Shown: positions 25,339 to 33,696 of the stretch, in pieces
How the letters are laid out: every line of letters begins with the position of its first letter
Position numbering within the stretch: position 1 is the stretch's first letter
IMG/VR virus record: IMGVR_UViG_3300015360_000006
Location: 1 to 52,003 of that record
From: a virus
Strand: one strand, 5' to 3'
DNA length: 52,003 nt
Notes under the pieces: generated by a model
Database searches by the model: none
What the model was told of the DNA's origin: nothing
What the model saw: only the letters and a program-made list of their open reading frames with translations
Position numbers and translations under genes: made by a program

Positions 25339-26502
25339 TTAAATGATTATGACGTTGAAATCCCAAGGCCCTGTAGATCCCGAGCTGGTTGCGTATATGT
25401 CCACATACGTTGTAGTTTTGGTCACGATAGGCTCAGTTACAATAGAACCTCCGGCTCCTACATGAGGCAAACAAGCATAGGTAGCTGTCAGCATAGCAGT
25501 AGTAAATGTCAAGCGAGCAGCATTACCAACAACCGACACTGACGCGATATTAAATCCAGCCGTAAGTGTCGCTATGGTAACGCCGCTGACATTGACATTA
25601 ATTGCAACACTGGCCGACGCTTTGACCAAACCTGCGATACTGCGAACATTAGCCGGAGCAATAGCTTTTGCCGTCTCAGTTCCAGCCTCAACCTCACTCG
25701 CATTTGCAAACGATGTCCCAACAGGTGTCGGAATAGCCAACGTCACAGCTTTCAACTCACCCGTTGCATCATACTGCAAGTACTTCCCGGTATCTCCGAC
25801 TACTTTGGCAACCTTTTGCAGGGCCAAACTATAATCCGCAATCGCACTAGTCGGCGCGGCCCAAATGACAGCAGTCCCGGCAGCATTAGTGGTAAGGACC
25901 TGATTAGCTGAACCCCTCGTGAGATAGTCAGGAGGAATCTCGTTAGTGCCGAACAGCGCAAGAAGCGTGGCAGAGTCAAGAATTTCCCACGTAACCGTAG
26001 TACCATTCGACGCGAGATACTTACTACCAACCAAACCACTGATCAGCTTGTTCGTGGCAACGGAAGCATTGGCCAGAGCATTGGCCAGCGTGGCAAACTG
26101 AAATCCAGTACCCGGTGTGTTAACCTGCAAAACTTGCAGCGGAGTGCTGCCTGCCGTGGAAAGCTTGGCAATCTGAATCGTGCCGTCAGCAATCATCGCG
26201 TTGATAATTGTGCCAGTGCCGGGCTTGGCAACACCAAGCGCCCAAGTAGTGCCATTGAATTGAAAGATCTCGCCAGTGGAAGGCTTAAACCACAGACAGC
26301 GCCGGTGCCACTGGTACCAGTTAGTGGCATAACCAGAAGGCTGTCCAGTCGAGGCGGGTGTGGTCTCGGAGTAGATCACCATTCCGCGATACGAACTCGG
26401 AAGTGCAAGCTCAATGGCTTGCTCAATTAGCGCCGCATGTGCGCCAAGCGTGGGCGTCAAATCGGCACCCGTATCGAAAGATTTTTCTTCAGCTGTAGGC
26501 AT
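25339..26502 (-). CDS. Tail fibre protein
   Basis: This 387-residue protein is rich in Ala, Thr and Asn with repeated short beta segments. It contains SEVEAGTETAKAIAPANVRS near residue 275, a motif widely found in phage fibre shafts and tips, and FKPSTGEIFQFNGTTW near 75. The C-terminus is a strand-rich domain likely to contact the receptor. It follows an upstream structural gene by one base. Confidence 0.75.
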   Translation of the reverse strand: MPTAEEKSFDTGADLTPTLGAHAALIEQAIELALPSSYRGMVIYSETTPASTGQPSGYATNWYQWHRRCLWFKPSTGEIFQFNGTTWALGVAKPGTGTIINAMIADGTIQIAKLSTAGSTPLQVLQVNTPGTGFQFATLANALANASVATNKLISGLVGSKYLASNGTTVTWEILDSATLLALFGTNEIPPDYLTRGSANQVLTTNAAGTAVIWAAPTSAIADYSLALQKVAKVVGDTGKYLQYDATGELKAVTLAIPTPVGTSFANASEVEAGTETAKAIAPANVRSIAGLVKASASVAINVNVSGVTIATLTAGFNIASVSVVGNAARLTFTTAMLTATYACLPHVGAGGSIVTEPIVTKTTTYVDIYATSSGSTGPWDFNVIII

Positions 26503-26503
26503 A

Positions 26504-27037
26504 TTAAGAGGCGCAGGTAGTTATCATCGTTGCGAAGTCTGTGTAAACAAATGGAGGCACACAAACTACAGGGGAAATCTGAGAGCCAGTTACGTCGCAC
26601 GACGTAGTCGGCTGTTCCATGATACCGATTGGAATTGTCCAATCGGAGGAAAGTGTAGAGGGATTAGAAGCGTTGGTCCAGATTTCAATTACAGTTCCAG
26701 CCGGAACTGTCTCGCCAACATAGACAGGCAAAGGCAAGATTTCCGTGGTGCCCTGCCAAAGCTTTACGCGAAACGTAACACCACTGACTACCCAGCGCAA
26801 TACGGCTGCAAATGTGCTGTAAGATCTAGCCAAAGGATAACGAATAGTCCAATGCGTTGCGATGGGCACAGTGTAAATTGCCACGATCTGCGAAGCACCC
26901 GCACCAGAGGGATAGGCATAAGAGAAAGCCGGAATAAGCAGCGTCTGATTCTTACGCTTGGCCGCGCAAGCCTTAATAGCCCCACGAGGCGCGAGCATCG
27001 TGGAGCTTTTGAATAGTAGTCCGTAAGGCTTAGCCAT
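26504..27037 (-). CDS. Beta-rich virion protein candidate
   Basis: This 177-residue protein has a predicted jelly-roll-like run of strands (TFRVKLWQGTTEILPLPVYV, PAGTVIEIWT) resembling small fibre or decoration proteins. Its start overlaps the end of the methyltransferase-glycosyltransferase gene by 8 bp, so the two are co-translated. Family not recognised. Confidence 0.62.
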   Translation of the reverse strand: MAKPYGLLFKSSTMLAPRGAIKACAAKRKNQTLLIPAFSYAYPSGAGASQIVAIYTVPIATHWTIRYPLARSYSTFAAVLRWVVSGVTFRVKLWQGTTEILPLPVYVGETVPAGTVIEIWTNASNPSTLSSDWTIPIGIMEQPTTSCDVTGSQISPVVCVPPFVYTDFATMITTCAS

Positions 27038-28529
27038 ATTTATCTACGATTTGTCGAAGTCTTGCAGCAAATCTTGCCTCAGTGTAACTTTGCGCGTTAC
27101 GCGCAGAAGCCGCAGCTTTCTCAGCCAAGAGAATCTGATCCGAATATGCCTCACGCATTGCTTGAATCGTACCGCGTTTGCATGGAAAAGCTACCTTACC
27201 CACACCATTATAAACTTCCTTTGGCGACTGTATAAGCTTATGAGGTAGAAGCCAGGATGTTTGTTGACTAGTAAAGTCCGCCGGACCGCCGTAGGGAATG
27301 CAAATGGAGGGGCGACCAGCAGCCATGAGTTCACACAGTGGAAAGTTCCAAGCTTCCGCGCCCGAAAGAAAAATGCCGCAATGATGCTCAGCAAGTAACG
27401 CAAAGTACTTTGCACGATCGAAGTCTTCGTGAATGATAGTAATGCGCTTGTCATAGGTGTAACGCCTTACACAGTGAATAGATTGTTTAATCGTAAGGCT
27501 AACATCGGATTCAGTTGGAAAAGCTTCCGTGAACCACTTGATTAGTTCACCAATTCCTTTTCGCGTCGGAACACCGTTGTCTCTAGCCACGCAAATAAAC
27601 TTGAACGGCCTAGCTGCCGGCATGTGACTGTATGAACCGCTGCCCCATTGCGGCAACACTTCGATTGGTTTGAACCATCCAGCGCGTCTGAACACATCCG
27701 CATTGTGTTCACACGGAACAACTAAGACTGAGGAAGGTTCAACATTGACCAAGCTAGAAATCTCGGAAGATTCCCATGTGGTTAACCTGATGTGTGCACC
27801 GAGCCTAATATTGGCCGGAGCCAAACCTAGTGTAGCATTACCTTTAACAAGCCTTGGCGTTAAAGAGGCATTAACTCCGCGTGCGACGTAGGCATAACCT
27901 GAAGCATCTGTTACATAATCAAATGGATAATCAAAGGTAACACAAGGTTTTGCCTCATACAAAAAATAACCTTGTACGGGTTCGTGAGCTATCGTAATCA
28001 AACGAAATCCAGCCAGCGTAGGAAGCGGGGTAGTACCATGATACTCACCGTAGATTGATAATGCTTTCAGTGCTGAAGGTTCACGCAAGATTTCGTGCTC
28101 CGCACCTTCGCAGTCCAGCTTAAGCAGGAAATTCTTATGTTCTGCGAACACGGACTTAGCTGAAACGATTTTGACCTTCCCAAAATCCCTGATTACGACA
28201 CCGCCACCAGTGTTAGATTTACACGAACTTGCAATGAACTTGCCCTTACCAGAGGTCAGGCCCACGGCCACATTGTGTAGAATAGCTCTGCCAGATTTAA
28301 CAAAAGAATCTAGATTCCTTTGGAGAACTTTGAAGTTTTCAACCTCAGGCTCATAACAGATAACCAAAGGTGCCCCGCGCTTTAGAACTGCAAGCGCGAA
28401 GCTGCCTATATGTGATCCAACGTCAATTACAGTAGACCCTACGTAATCTGGCAAGTTGTACTCATTCTGGGTAAAGACTGATCCAAAGACTTCTTGATCA
28501 ACTGTACCGGGCCTACAGTAAACTCTCAT
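27030..28529 (-). CDS. FkbM-type methyltransferase fused to a glycosyltransferase
   Basis: This 499-residue protein joins two enzymes. Residues about 25-185 are an FkbM-family SAM-dependent methyltransferase: STVIDVGSHIGSFALAVLKR (SAM-binding glycine loop) followed by an acidic CYEPEVENF and LLKLDCEGAEHEIL. Residues about 215-495 resemble a GT-B glycosyltransferase of the GT4 type: FICVARDNGVPTRKGIGEL, HHCGIFLSGAEAWNFPLCELMAAGRP and a donor-site Glu, then CIPYGGPADF. It lies between fibre genes in the late arm, so a role in modifying virion proteins or the host surface is possible. The SAM-motif glycine is replaced by Ser-His (GSHIG), as seen in several FkbM members. Confidence 0.85.
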   Translation of the reverse strand: MRVYCRPGTVDQEVFGSVFTQNEYNLPDYVGSTVIDVGSHIGSFALAVLKRGAPLVICYEPEVENFKVLQRNLDSFVKSGRAILHNVAVGLTSGKGKFIASSCKSNTGGGVVIRDFGKVKIVSAKSVFAEHKNFLLKLDCEGAEHEILREPSALKALSIYGEYHGTTPLPTLAGFRLITIAHEPVQGYFLYEAKPCVTFDYPFDYVTDASGYAYVARGVNASLTPRLVKGNATLGLAPANIRLGAHIRLTTWESSEISSLVNVEPSSVLVVPCEHNADVFRRAGWFKPIEVLPQWGSGSYSHMPAARPFKFICVARDNGVPTRKGIGELIKWFTEAFPTESDVSLTIKQSIHCVRRYTYDKRITIIHEDFDRAKYFALLAEHHCGIFLSGAEAWNFPLCELMAAGRPSICIPYGGPADFTSQQTSWLLPHKLIQSPKEVYNGVGKVAFPCKRGTIQAMREAYSDQILLAEKAAASARNAQSYTEARFAARLRQIVDKYG

Positions 28530-28813
28530 CGCACTTTGCCGAGGATGTTGTCGATGGCTTGGAGGGCTTGGACAATGTTGGTTCCGGTGGCGCTTTGACC
28601 AAGGTTTCCGACGCTGGCGGACTGGGAGCCTTCGGTTTGGATTGCTTTGAACTTCGCGAGATCCGACTTACTCGAGAAGAACGTGCGACTCGTGGCAATC
28701 GTGGAGATCTTGGTGTACGATCCGTCATCTAACTTCCTTTCGTCTACCTGCTTGGTGTTGAATGAAGCGCATCCAGCTAACAGCGCAATAACAAGGAGTA
28801 AAGATTTGTGCAT
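28526..28813 (-). CDS. Small lipoprotein, candidate outer-membrane spanin
   Basis: From the ATG at 28813 this is a 95-residue protein with a type II signal peptide: MHKSLLLVIALLAGC with the lipobox LLAGC, so Cys15 would be lipidated and the protein anchored in a membrane facing the periplasm. The mature part is Ser/Thr/Gln-rich. Its place after a small two-span membrane protein suggests a lysis cassette, with this as an outer-membrane spanin; this is inference. A longer start at 28870 would read through the hairpin just upstream and is less likely. Confidence 0.72.
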   Translation of the reverse strand: MHKSLLLVIALLAGCASFNTKQVDERKLDDGSYTKISTIATSRTFFSSKSDLAKFKAIQTEGSQSASVGNLGQSATGTNIVQALQAIDNILGKVR

Positions 28814-28818
28814 AAAAT

Positions 28819-28841
28819 AAGGCGACTTGTTAGGTCGCCTT
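28819..28841 (-). promoter_or_regulatory. Terminator-like hairpin directly upstream of the lipoprotein start
   Basis: On the minus strand a perfect 8-bp stem (AAGGCGAC / GTCGCCTT, 7-nt loop) is followed by ATTTT and then, within a few bases, the lipoprotein ATG. It could stop most transcripts from upstream structural genes, or fold away the AAGG that would serve as a ribosome-binding site, so it may meter lysis-gene expression. Confidence 0.6.
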
Positions 28842-28862
28842 GTTCGTAGCATTGATTGTACC

Positions 28863-29084
28863 TTATCCACCCTTCTTTTGGCCGAAGTACAAACCTATGG
28901 CCATAGTAGACAGGGTGTAGAGCGGTTCTTTCACTTCGATGCTGTACAGGTGCATGAAACAAACCGTAAGCGTGAGCATAATGGCGAGCAACGCTCTGAC
29001 TGAGACATCAATGTTAAACAGCTTAACAGATGAATCAGCAGGTTTCTCGTCGGCTTCTGGTTTGTTCTCGTCTTGTATGCTCAT
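28863..29084 (-). CDS. Small two-span membrane protein, holin-like
   Basis: From the ATG at 29084 this is a 73-residue protein with a charged N-terminus (MSIQDENKPEADEKPADSS), a first hydrophobic span (about 30-47, VRALLAIMLTLTVCFMHLY) and a second (about 54-67) before a basic QKKGG end. Size and topology fit a class II holin, and a lipoprotein gene follows. A longer start at 29135 is possible. I did not find a recognisable endolysin next to it. Confidence 0.62.
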   Translation of the reverse strand: MSIQDENKPEADEKPADSSVKLFNIDVSVRALLAIMLTLTVCFMHLYSIEVKEPLYTLSTMAIGLYFGQKKGG

Positions 29085-29097
29085 GATCTTGTGAGTA

Positions 29098-29601
29098 TTA
29101 GATAACTTGTACGTTGTCGATGTACACTGTAACATCCATGAGGGTGTTTGGATTCGTAAAGATGATCCAGATCGCGCCCTTGGCCGTCACCGTGAGCGGG
29201 CCAGTGGTGACCGTCACCCACCCGGCGCTTGAAGACGCGGTGACGATGACGTCGGACGCAATCCCGATGCGCTGATTTCGGGTTACCCGCATGATTGGAG
29301 GCAATCTCGCGACGTTTGTCTGAAGCAGTCGGGCCGAGACAAACTTGGTTCCGTTGTCGATCTTGAGCCGGAACGCTTTGCTGCCGCCGGCTGGCAATCG
29401 AAAGCTTGGCGTCGGATCGCCAACGGCAAAGTCCACGGTGCCGGAGCACATACCGGCAAGCGGTCCGTCCATCGAAGACATAACACGAATCCCGCCGAAT
29501 GGCGTGGTTGGTCGGCGGAACGATCCGCCTGTGCCTGACTGCGTGTTGAACGGAGTCCGGAACCTGCCCAATGGCCCGACTGCATTGTAGGCGATGGACA
29601 T
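29098..29601 (-). CDS. Virion-associated protein candidate
   Basis: This 167-residue protein is beta-rich with hydrophobic strands (for example GAIWIIFTNPNTLMDVTVYIDNV, a carbohydrate-binding-module-like ending). It belongs to the cassette of fibre and tail genes with higher G/C content. Likely a small tail or fibre component; family not recognised. Confidence 0.6.
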   Translation of the reverse strand: MSIAYNAVGPLGRFRTPFNTQSGTGGSFRRPTTPFGGIRVMSSMDGPLAGMCSGTVDFAVGDPTPSFRLPAGGSKAFRLKIDNGTKFVSARLLQTNVARLPPIMRVTRNQRIGIASDVIVTASSSAGWVTVTTGPLTVTAKGAIWIIFTNPNTLMDVTVYIDNVQVI

Positions 29602-29604
29602 AGG

Positions 29605-30585
29605 CTAGACGGAGAAAGGGACAGCCGAGGTTTCAAACGCGCCAAGCCCAGTGCTAGCTACGGTGCCCGTGTTGATGTTGGTAACCCTGTGGCAAATGAA
29701 GGTTTTACCCGACAAGTCGCCAGTGCCGTTGACTTGGTCGAACTCTGCGTATGTTGGAATCGAAGCCGTATTGACGGGGATTGTGTTGATACCCCTCAGA
29801 TGTCCGCGCAATACATTCCCTGTGTCCCTCAGTACGTGAGGGCCGAGGACCCAGATCATGCCGTCCGTTGGGTTAGGGTATGCCATTGGTCCACTGAACA
29901 CAGTCTGCGATGAAGTGGCCAGCCCTGGAATGATTGCATTCAACGCTCGTGGGTCATAGACGCCTAGATGCGTCCCGCTAATGTAACCGCTACTCCAAGA
30001 CCCAGGAAGTACAGTGGAGAAATTGAACAGCCTTTCAGCGGTTTGCACAGAGTTCTCGACCTCCCGCGCCGAGATGAACGCACCCATGGCGTCGGCCGTC
30101 AGATAGCTAAAGATGTCTCCGAAGTAACATGCTGATCCGTAAGTCACACCCGCAACGAGGTCCCCGGTTTGAATGACGATGATGCACGTCTTGTCGTCGG
30201 CCAAGATCATCCACGGGCGCGCAGTAGAGTCCGCAGTGGTAGACTTGCGAATGAACAGTCCGTTCGCAAACTGGGCAACGGTCGGCACCGGCAACGTGCC
30301 AGTGTCCACATCCGTCATAGTTTTATAAAGGACGACGCGTGACTCACGGGCACCTCCAGCACCCGGACCGTCATCTTGGACGCGAAGGTACGTGCGGGCG
30401 ATAGACGCTGCACCATTACGGTACGCGGCCTTGCTTGCTCCACTGAACGCCTTGGTCCATCCAGCGGCGGCCTTGGCTCCGTATCCGTTCACCAATACGG
30501 CGTCGAGCACCGTGATTGAAGATGCCGCCGTCCCGTTCCATACCGGCGCGCTCGCGTCTGTCGATCTGTAAACATCCCAAGCCAT
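29605..30585 (-). CDS. Phage tail/virion structural protein
   Basis: This 326-residue protein starts MAWDVYRSTDASAPVWNG and continues LDAVLVNGYGAKAAAGWTK, a pattern I know from phage structural proteins in many proteobacterial phages and prophages that carry RSTDASAPVL-type starts with a following GLFIRKSTTADSTARPWMIL. Function within the virion is not established. Local G/C content is higher than in the left part of the late arm, which could reflect modular exchange. Confidence 0.75.
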   Translation of the reverse strand: MAWDVYRSTDASAPVWNGTAASSITVLDAVLVNGYGAKAAAGWTKAFSGASKAAYRNGAASIARTYLRVQDDGPGAGGARESRVVLYKTMTDVDTGTLPVPTVAQFANGLFIRKSTTADSTARPWMILADDKTCIIVIQTGDLVAGVTYGSACYFGDIFSYLTADAMGAFISAREVENSVQTAERLFNFSTVLPGSWSSGYISGTHLGVYDPRALNAIIPGLATSSQTVFSGPMAYPNPTDGMIWVLGPHVLRDTGNVLRGHLRGINTIPVNTASIPTYAEFDQVNGTGDLSGKTFICHRVTNINTGTVASTGLGAFETSAVPFSV

Positions 30586-30597
30586 AAATAATAATTG

Positions 30598-30789
30598 TTA
30601 AACGATGTCTGGAACCGGACCCCCGGTTTCATCTGCGTAAGTGAATGTGAAAAATGATCCCGTGGTCGGGCCGCCTGATTCATCCGAGTAGTCGAACGTA
30701 AGCTGACCATCAGGCCCCGTCGGAATGGTCGTTCCGGCAATCCGCGGGCCTGCCAAAATTCCCATCAACGGCGGAAGGAGTGCAATCAT
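30598..30789 (-). CDS. Small repeat-containing virion protein
   Basis: This 63-residue protein contains two copies of a short motif, TFDYSDESGGP and TFTYADETGGP. The N-terminus is hydrophobic (MIALLPPLMGILAGPRIAG). It overlaps the preceding gene by 4 bp. No family recognised. Confidence 0.6.
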   Translation of the reverse strand: MIALLPPLMGILAGPRIAGTTIPTGPDGQLTFDYSDESGGPTTGSFFTFTYADETGGPVPDIV

Positions 30790-31391
30790 TGGACGTCTCC
30801 TGCCAGCACGTAGTCGGATGTCAATCCAATACGTTTGATGGTTGCGACGGCATATGCGCCTGTGGTTTTCGTCGCGCCCTGTCGGTTCACCACCGTCGCT
30901 CCACCGATACCCACAACGGTGATCTTGCCAGCGCCCATCTGATAGAGAGCAAAACTGAATCCCACCGGAAGCCCTGAGCCCGGGATTGTAATCGTGAAAT
31001 CGGAGATCTTATCACCGTTGATCCACTTGGCATTGTCACTGGATGTAACGGTGACTGCATCAGTAACGGTGCGCTCCGATGCAGCGAAGTTAAAGATAAG
31101 ACCACCAAGGAAATCGGATGGAATTCCGATAGCCAGTGTCACTGGCACCCAAGCAGTTCCATCCCATTGCGCAATTTGACCAATCGTCGCACCACTTTGC
31201 GTAAGCGTAGAAAGAGTCTGAGTTACCGCGCCAAGGGCTGTGATGGTAACAGCGCCAGTGTCCTGATCGATGGTAATGCCACTGCCGGCGACGATCGATG
31301 TGACGCCACCGAGATCAACGCCGACACTGCGCTGTTCAAGCGCAGTGATCCGCGAGTCGACTGAAACTTTTGTGAATGTGTAAGCCGTCAC
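30786..31391 (-). CDS. Fibre-like structural protein
   Basis: This 201-residue protein is Thr/Val/Gly-rich with repeated strands (for example GSGITIDQDTGAVTITALG), typical of phage fibre or baseplate appendages. The C-terminal half carries GLPVGFSFALYQMGAGKITV, which resembles a fibre-tip domain. It overlaps both neighbours by 4 to 6 bp. Confidence 0.68.
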   Translation of the reverse strand: MTAYTFTKVSVDSRITALEQRSVGVDLGGVTSIVAGSGITIDQDTGAVTITALGAVTQTLSTLTQSGATIGQIAQWDGTAWVPVTLAIGIPSDFLGGLIFNFAASERTVTDAVTVTSSDNAKWINGDKISDFTITIPGSGLPVGFSFALYQMGAGKITVVGIGGATVVNRQGATKTTGAYAVATIKRIGLTSDYVLAGDVQ

Positions 31392-31795
31392 AACGCCTTG
31401 CTAAGTTCTGCCGCCTGCCGAAACACACCATCCAACTCAATGTCGTTCAATCTAACAGATCCAGACAGCTCATGTTTTCGACCGATGATTTGGCCGTGCG
31501 CCCAGTACACTTTCAGATGCGTTCGCTTTGGTTGATCGAGCAGCGCAATGTATTGGTCCACTCCCTCATCAAGACCCATGGCAGTAAGCACGGCGCGGAA
31601 CGTCCAAAGTGGGACCTCACTCGGCACAGGCTCCGGAGGTACCTTGACCGGAGGGACAAGCGCAGGGTTTAACGCCTTCCACTTGTCCATGTCGGCGATG
31701 TCAACAAACGTGATGAATCCGTCCGGGACGGATCCAACGTGATCCTTGGACGTGATACGGTCAGGCCATCCGTTTAGCAGTTTCGCGAGAATCAT
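31388..31795 (-). CDS. XkdW/tail-fibre-assembly-like protein
   Basis: From the ATG at 31795, which shares an ATGA overlap with the fibre gene stop, this is a 135-residue protein. The C-terminal part VPLWTFRAVLTAMGLDEGVD and the final FRQAAELSKAL resemble phage tail-protein endings of the XkdW type. The open frame continues upstream to 32122 inside the fibre gene, but those residues are Cys/Trp/Arg-rich and look like a shadow of the fibre frame. Confidence 0.68.
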   Translation of the reverse strand: MILAKLLNGWPDRITSKDHVGSVPDGFITFVDIADMDKWKALNPALVPPVKVPPEPVPSEVPLWTFRAVLTAMGLDEGVDQYIALLDQPKRTHLKVYWAHGQIIGRKHELSGSVRLNDIELDGVFRQAAELSKAL

Positions 31796-32985
31796 GATAC
31801 TGATTGGGTTCCGGCAGTGTCGGTTGTGGTGAAGGTAACGCCTCGGAACCATTTTCGGTTCGCCACCCTGGTCGCTGTCCCAAGGTTTTTCACACCGCAA
31901 TGCACTGGCTGCAATTGCGACGTTCCCGAGAGTGTGACCAGTTCGTTTACATGGGTCACTAAGCTTGCCCCGTAATTGCCCGCAGTAGCCACGCGAGCGC
32001 GCCCATAACCAGCGGCGGCACCAAGCGGCTCCCATGTAGCAATCATGAAACCATGGCCAGTCGCAGCAGTGCCGGTGTCGACTGCCGAAATCAAAGTCGA
32101 ACTGGCTCGGACAACTGCCCACAGGTTGGAGTTATTGATTCCAAGCCCAAGGGAATTGTAGTCGTCCATGACTAGGCTGATCATGTCAGCCTGAAGATTC
32201 GCAACGGCAGTGGCTTGATAACTTTCGATCCCGACTCTCCACTGCCATTGATCGGTTGCTGTTGAATTTGCCGCTGAATTGGAGACTCGAGACAGCACAG
32301 TACCCATAGCGCGCTGCTGGGCCGTGCCAAATGACGCATTTGACCGGAAGAACGGAACCGCCCTCGCTGCCGAGTTAAGCGCAGTTACTTGCATGTTCCT
32401 AGTATTCATGGGCTCCGCTGCGCTGGCCAGACTGTCCAGCAAAGCACCGCCCGTAACCCAACCAGTCAGCCCGCTGACGTTCTGCGACGTCTCGCCAGTA
32501 GTCGTAATGAACGGACTGGTTAGCGCGCCGTAATTCCTTCGGCAGATTTCAAGCGTGTACAGCAAGAAGTCCGTTGTGATTAAAACACTGTCAGTGAGTG
32601 TGATCCATTGATTCCTGCGCGGATTCCATGTGACATAATCACCAAATCCGTACACCGCGTTCAGGTTGCTCGTGATGCAATCAGAGCACCATATCATGGC
32701 CAATCCAGCCGAATCCGAATTGGAAAGCGCTGCCAATCCCGCAACGGTCCATTGCCGGCTATGTCCAATGTTTCTGCGCACTACTATTTCCTGCGCAGAT
32801 GTCGGAGACTGAGCGGCATCAAATCGTGGAAATGCTGCGGCTTGCGCCGTAGACACCGGCTTATCTGCGTCCGCCGTGTTGTCCACGTTGCCGAGCCCTA
32901 CCTCTGACGGGATATGCGTGTGCGGGCCGCCTCCGCCACCTCCGCCGCCTGAAACTTGTGGGACCGCAAATGTTGTACGACTCAT
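31792..32985 (-). CDS. Tail fibre protein with GLGNVDNT repeat motif
   Basis: This 397-residue protein has a Gly8 run (residues 13-20) followed by HTHIPSEVGLGNVDNTADAD and KPVSTAQAAAF, the widely shared fibre motif for trimer formation. The remainder is a Thr/Ser/Ala-rich beta-structured shaft and tip. The His-rich entry (GPHTHIP) may bind metal, as in long fibres. Local G/C is higher than around it. Overlaps its neighbours by 4 bp on each side. Confidence 0.85.
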   Translation of the reverse strand: MSRTTFAVPQVSGGGGGGGGPHTHIPSEVGLGNVDNTADADKPVSTAQAAAFPRFDAAQSPTSAQEIVVRRNIGHSRQWTVAGLAALSNSDSAGLAMIWCSDCITSNLNAVYGFGDYVTWNPRRNQWITLTDSVLITTDFLLYTLEICRRNYGALTSPFITTTGETSQNVSGLTGWVTGGALLDSLASAAEPMNTRNMQVTALNSAARAVPFFRSNASFGTAQQRAMGTVLSRVSNSAANSTATDQWQWRVGIESYQATAVANLQADMISLVMDDYNSLGLGINNSNLWAVVRASSTLISAVDTGTAATGHGFMIATWEPLGAAAGYGRARVATAGNYGASLVTHVNELVTLSGTSQLQPVHCGVKNLGTATRVANRKWFRGVTFTTTDTAGTQSVS

Positions 32986-33293
32986 TTTGAAAATTTGTCC
33001 AGCGTCTCTTGACTACGCTTTAGTTGATATCTACTCTCGGAAAGCACCTCTGAGTTATGGCGCATGGCGGAAGTGTTAGCTTCCACAACCTCACTCAAAT
33101 GTTGCATAGACTGTTCTCGCTTAGCTGATTGCTCCCTGATTTCCTTACGCAACTCAATAGAGTCCTCTCTAACCATTTTCAGGAAATAGCAACCAACCAG
33201 AAAGACGACCAACCCTAGAAACCAAACCTGTGTAGCAATAGAAGACGCTGCTATATTTGCAGCAGCATCAAGAGGATCTGATGCAGCAAGCAT
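32982..33293 (-). CDS. Membrane protein with coiled coil, holin-like
   Basis: This 103-residue protein has one hydrophobic span (about residues 23-40, VWFLGLVVFLVGCYFLK) followed by a long charged coiled coil (about 42-100). This is the layout of BhlA/UviB-type holins and of inner-membrane spanins. It overlaps the fibre gene by 4 bp. With the two small membrane/lipoprotein genes at 28.5-29.1 kb it makes up the candidate lysis set. Confidence 0.6.
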   Translation of the reverse strand: MLAASDPLDAAANIAASSIATQVWFLGLVVFLVGCYFLKMVREDSIELRKEIREQSAKREQSMQHLSEVVEANTSAMRHNSEVLSESRYQLKRSQETLDKFSK

Positions 33294-33299
33294 AATGGT

Positions 33300-33626
33300 T
33301 TAGCGGATTACATGGATGTGGAAAACACCGGACAAAGTGACAGAATTGCTAGCATGAGCGTTGGAAACAATAACAGTTGCATTTCCTGCACTAGAAAAAC
33401 CAATGGCAGTCAGAATTGGGGTGGCAAAAACAGGACGCGACAACACCATGCAATCGCCGGTCACGAGACCGGGGACAGTCACACCGATGGTGACCTCTTC
33501 GCCGGCGGCAATAACATCAGTCGGACTAAATGCCACACGACTCTTGTTGTTTGGAGCGCGCTGCTCAAGGGACAAGATCCTGGAAGCCAGAGCCTTGGCG
33601 ATCTGTAGAAATTTATAGCCAGTCAT
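33300..33626 (-). CDS. Small beta-rich virion protein candidate
   Basis: This 108-residue protein begins with a helical segment MTGYKFLQIAKALASRILSL and continues as a strand-rich domain (GEEVTIGVTVPGLVTGD). Position after the capsid-associated gene and its terminator suggests a virion component or fibre cap; nothing specific recognised. Confidence 0.58.
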   Translation of the reverse strand: MTGYKFLQIAKALASRILSLEQRAPNNKSRVAFSPTDVIAAGEEVTIGVTVPGLVTGDCMVLSRPVFATPILTAIGFSSAGNATVIVSNAHASNSVTLSGVFHIHVIR

Positions 33627-33653
33627 ATGATTAAGTATTAATGAACCAAGAAA

Positions 33654-33683
33654 CCAAAGGAAGCTTACAGTTGCCTGTAAGCT
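33654..33683 (-). terminator. Intrinsic terminator after the signal-peptide gene
   Basis: On the minus strand a 9-bp perfect stem (AGCTTACAG / CTGTAAGCT, loop GCAA) is followed by TCCTTTGGTTTC. It separates the capsid region from the fibre/tail genes downstream. Confidence 0.7.
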
Positions 33684-33696
33684 CTTGTTTGATCGC

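Noticed and set aside
26235-26250. Minus-strand TGGCACT match with GGGCG at -12
   Set aside because: The -12 box lacks TGCW or AGCW and the site is deep inside a fibre gene.
31796-32122. Upstream extension of the 31388-31795 gene
   Set aside because: The extra residues are Trp/Cys/Arg-rich and lie antiphase inside the fibre gene; the ATGA overlap at 31795 is a better start.
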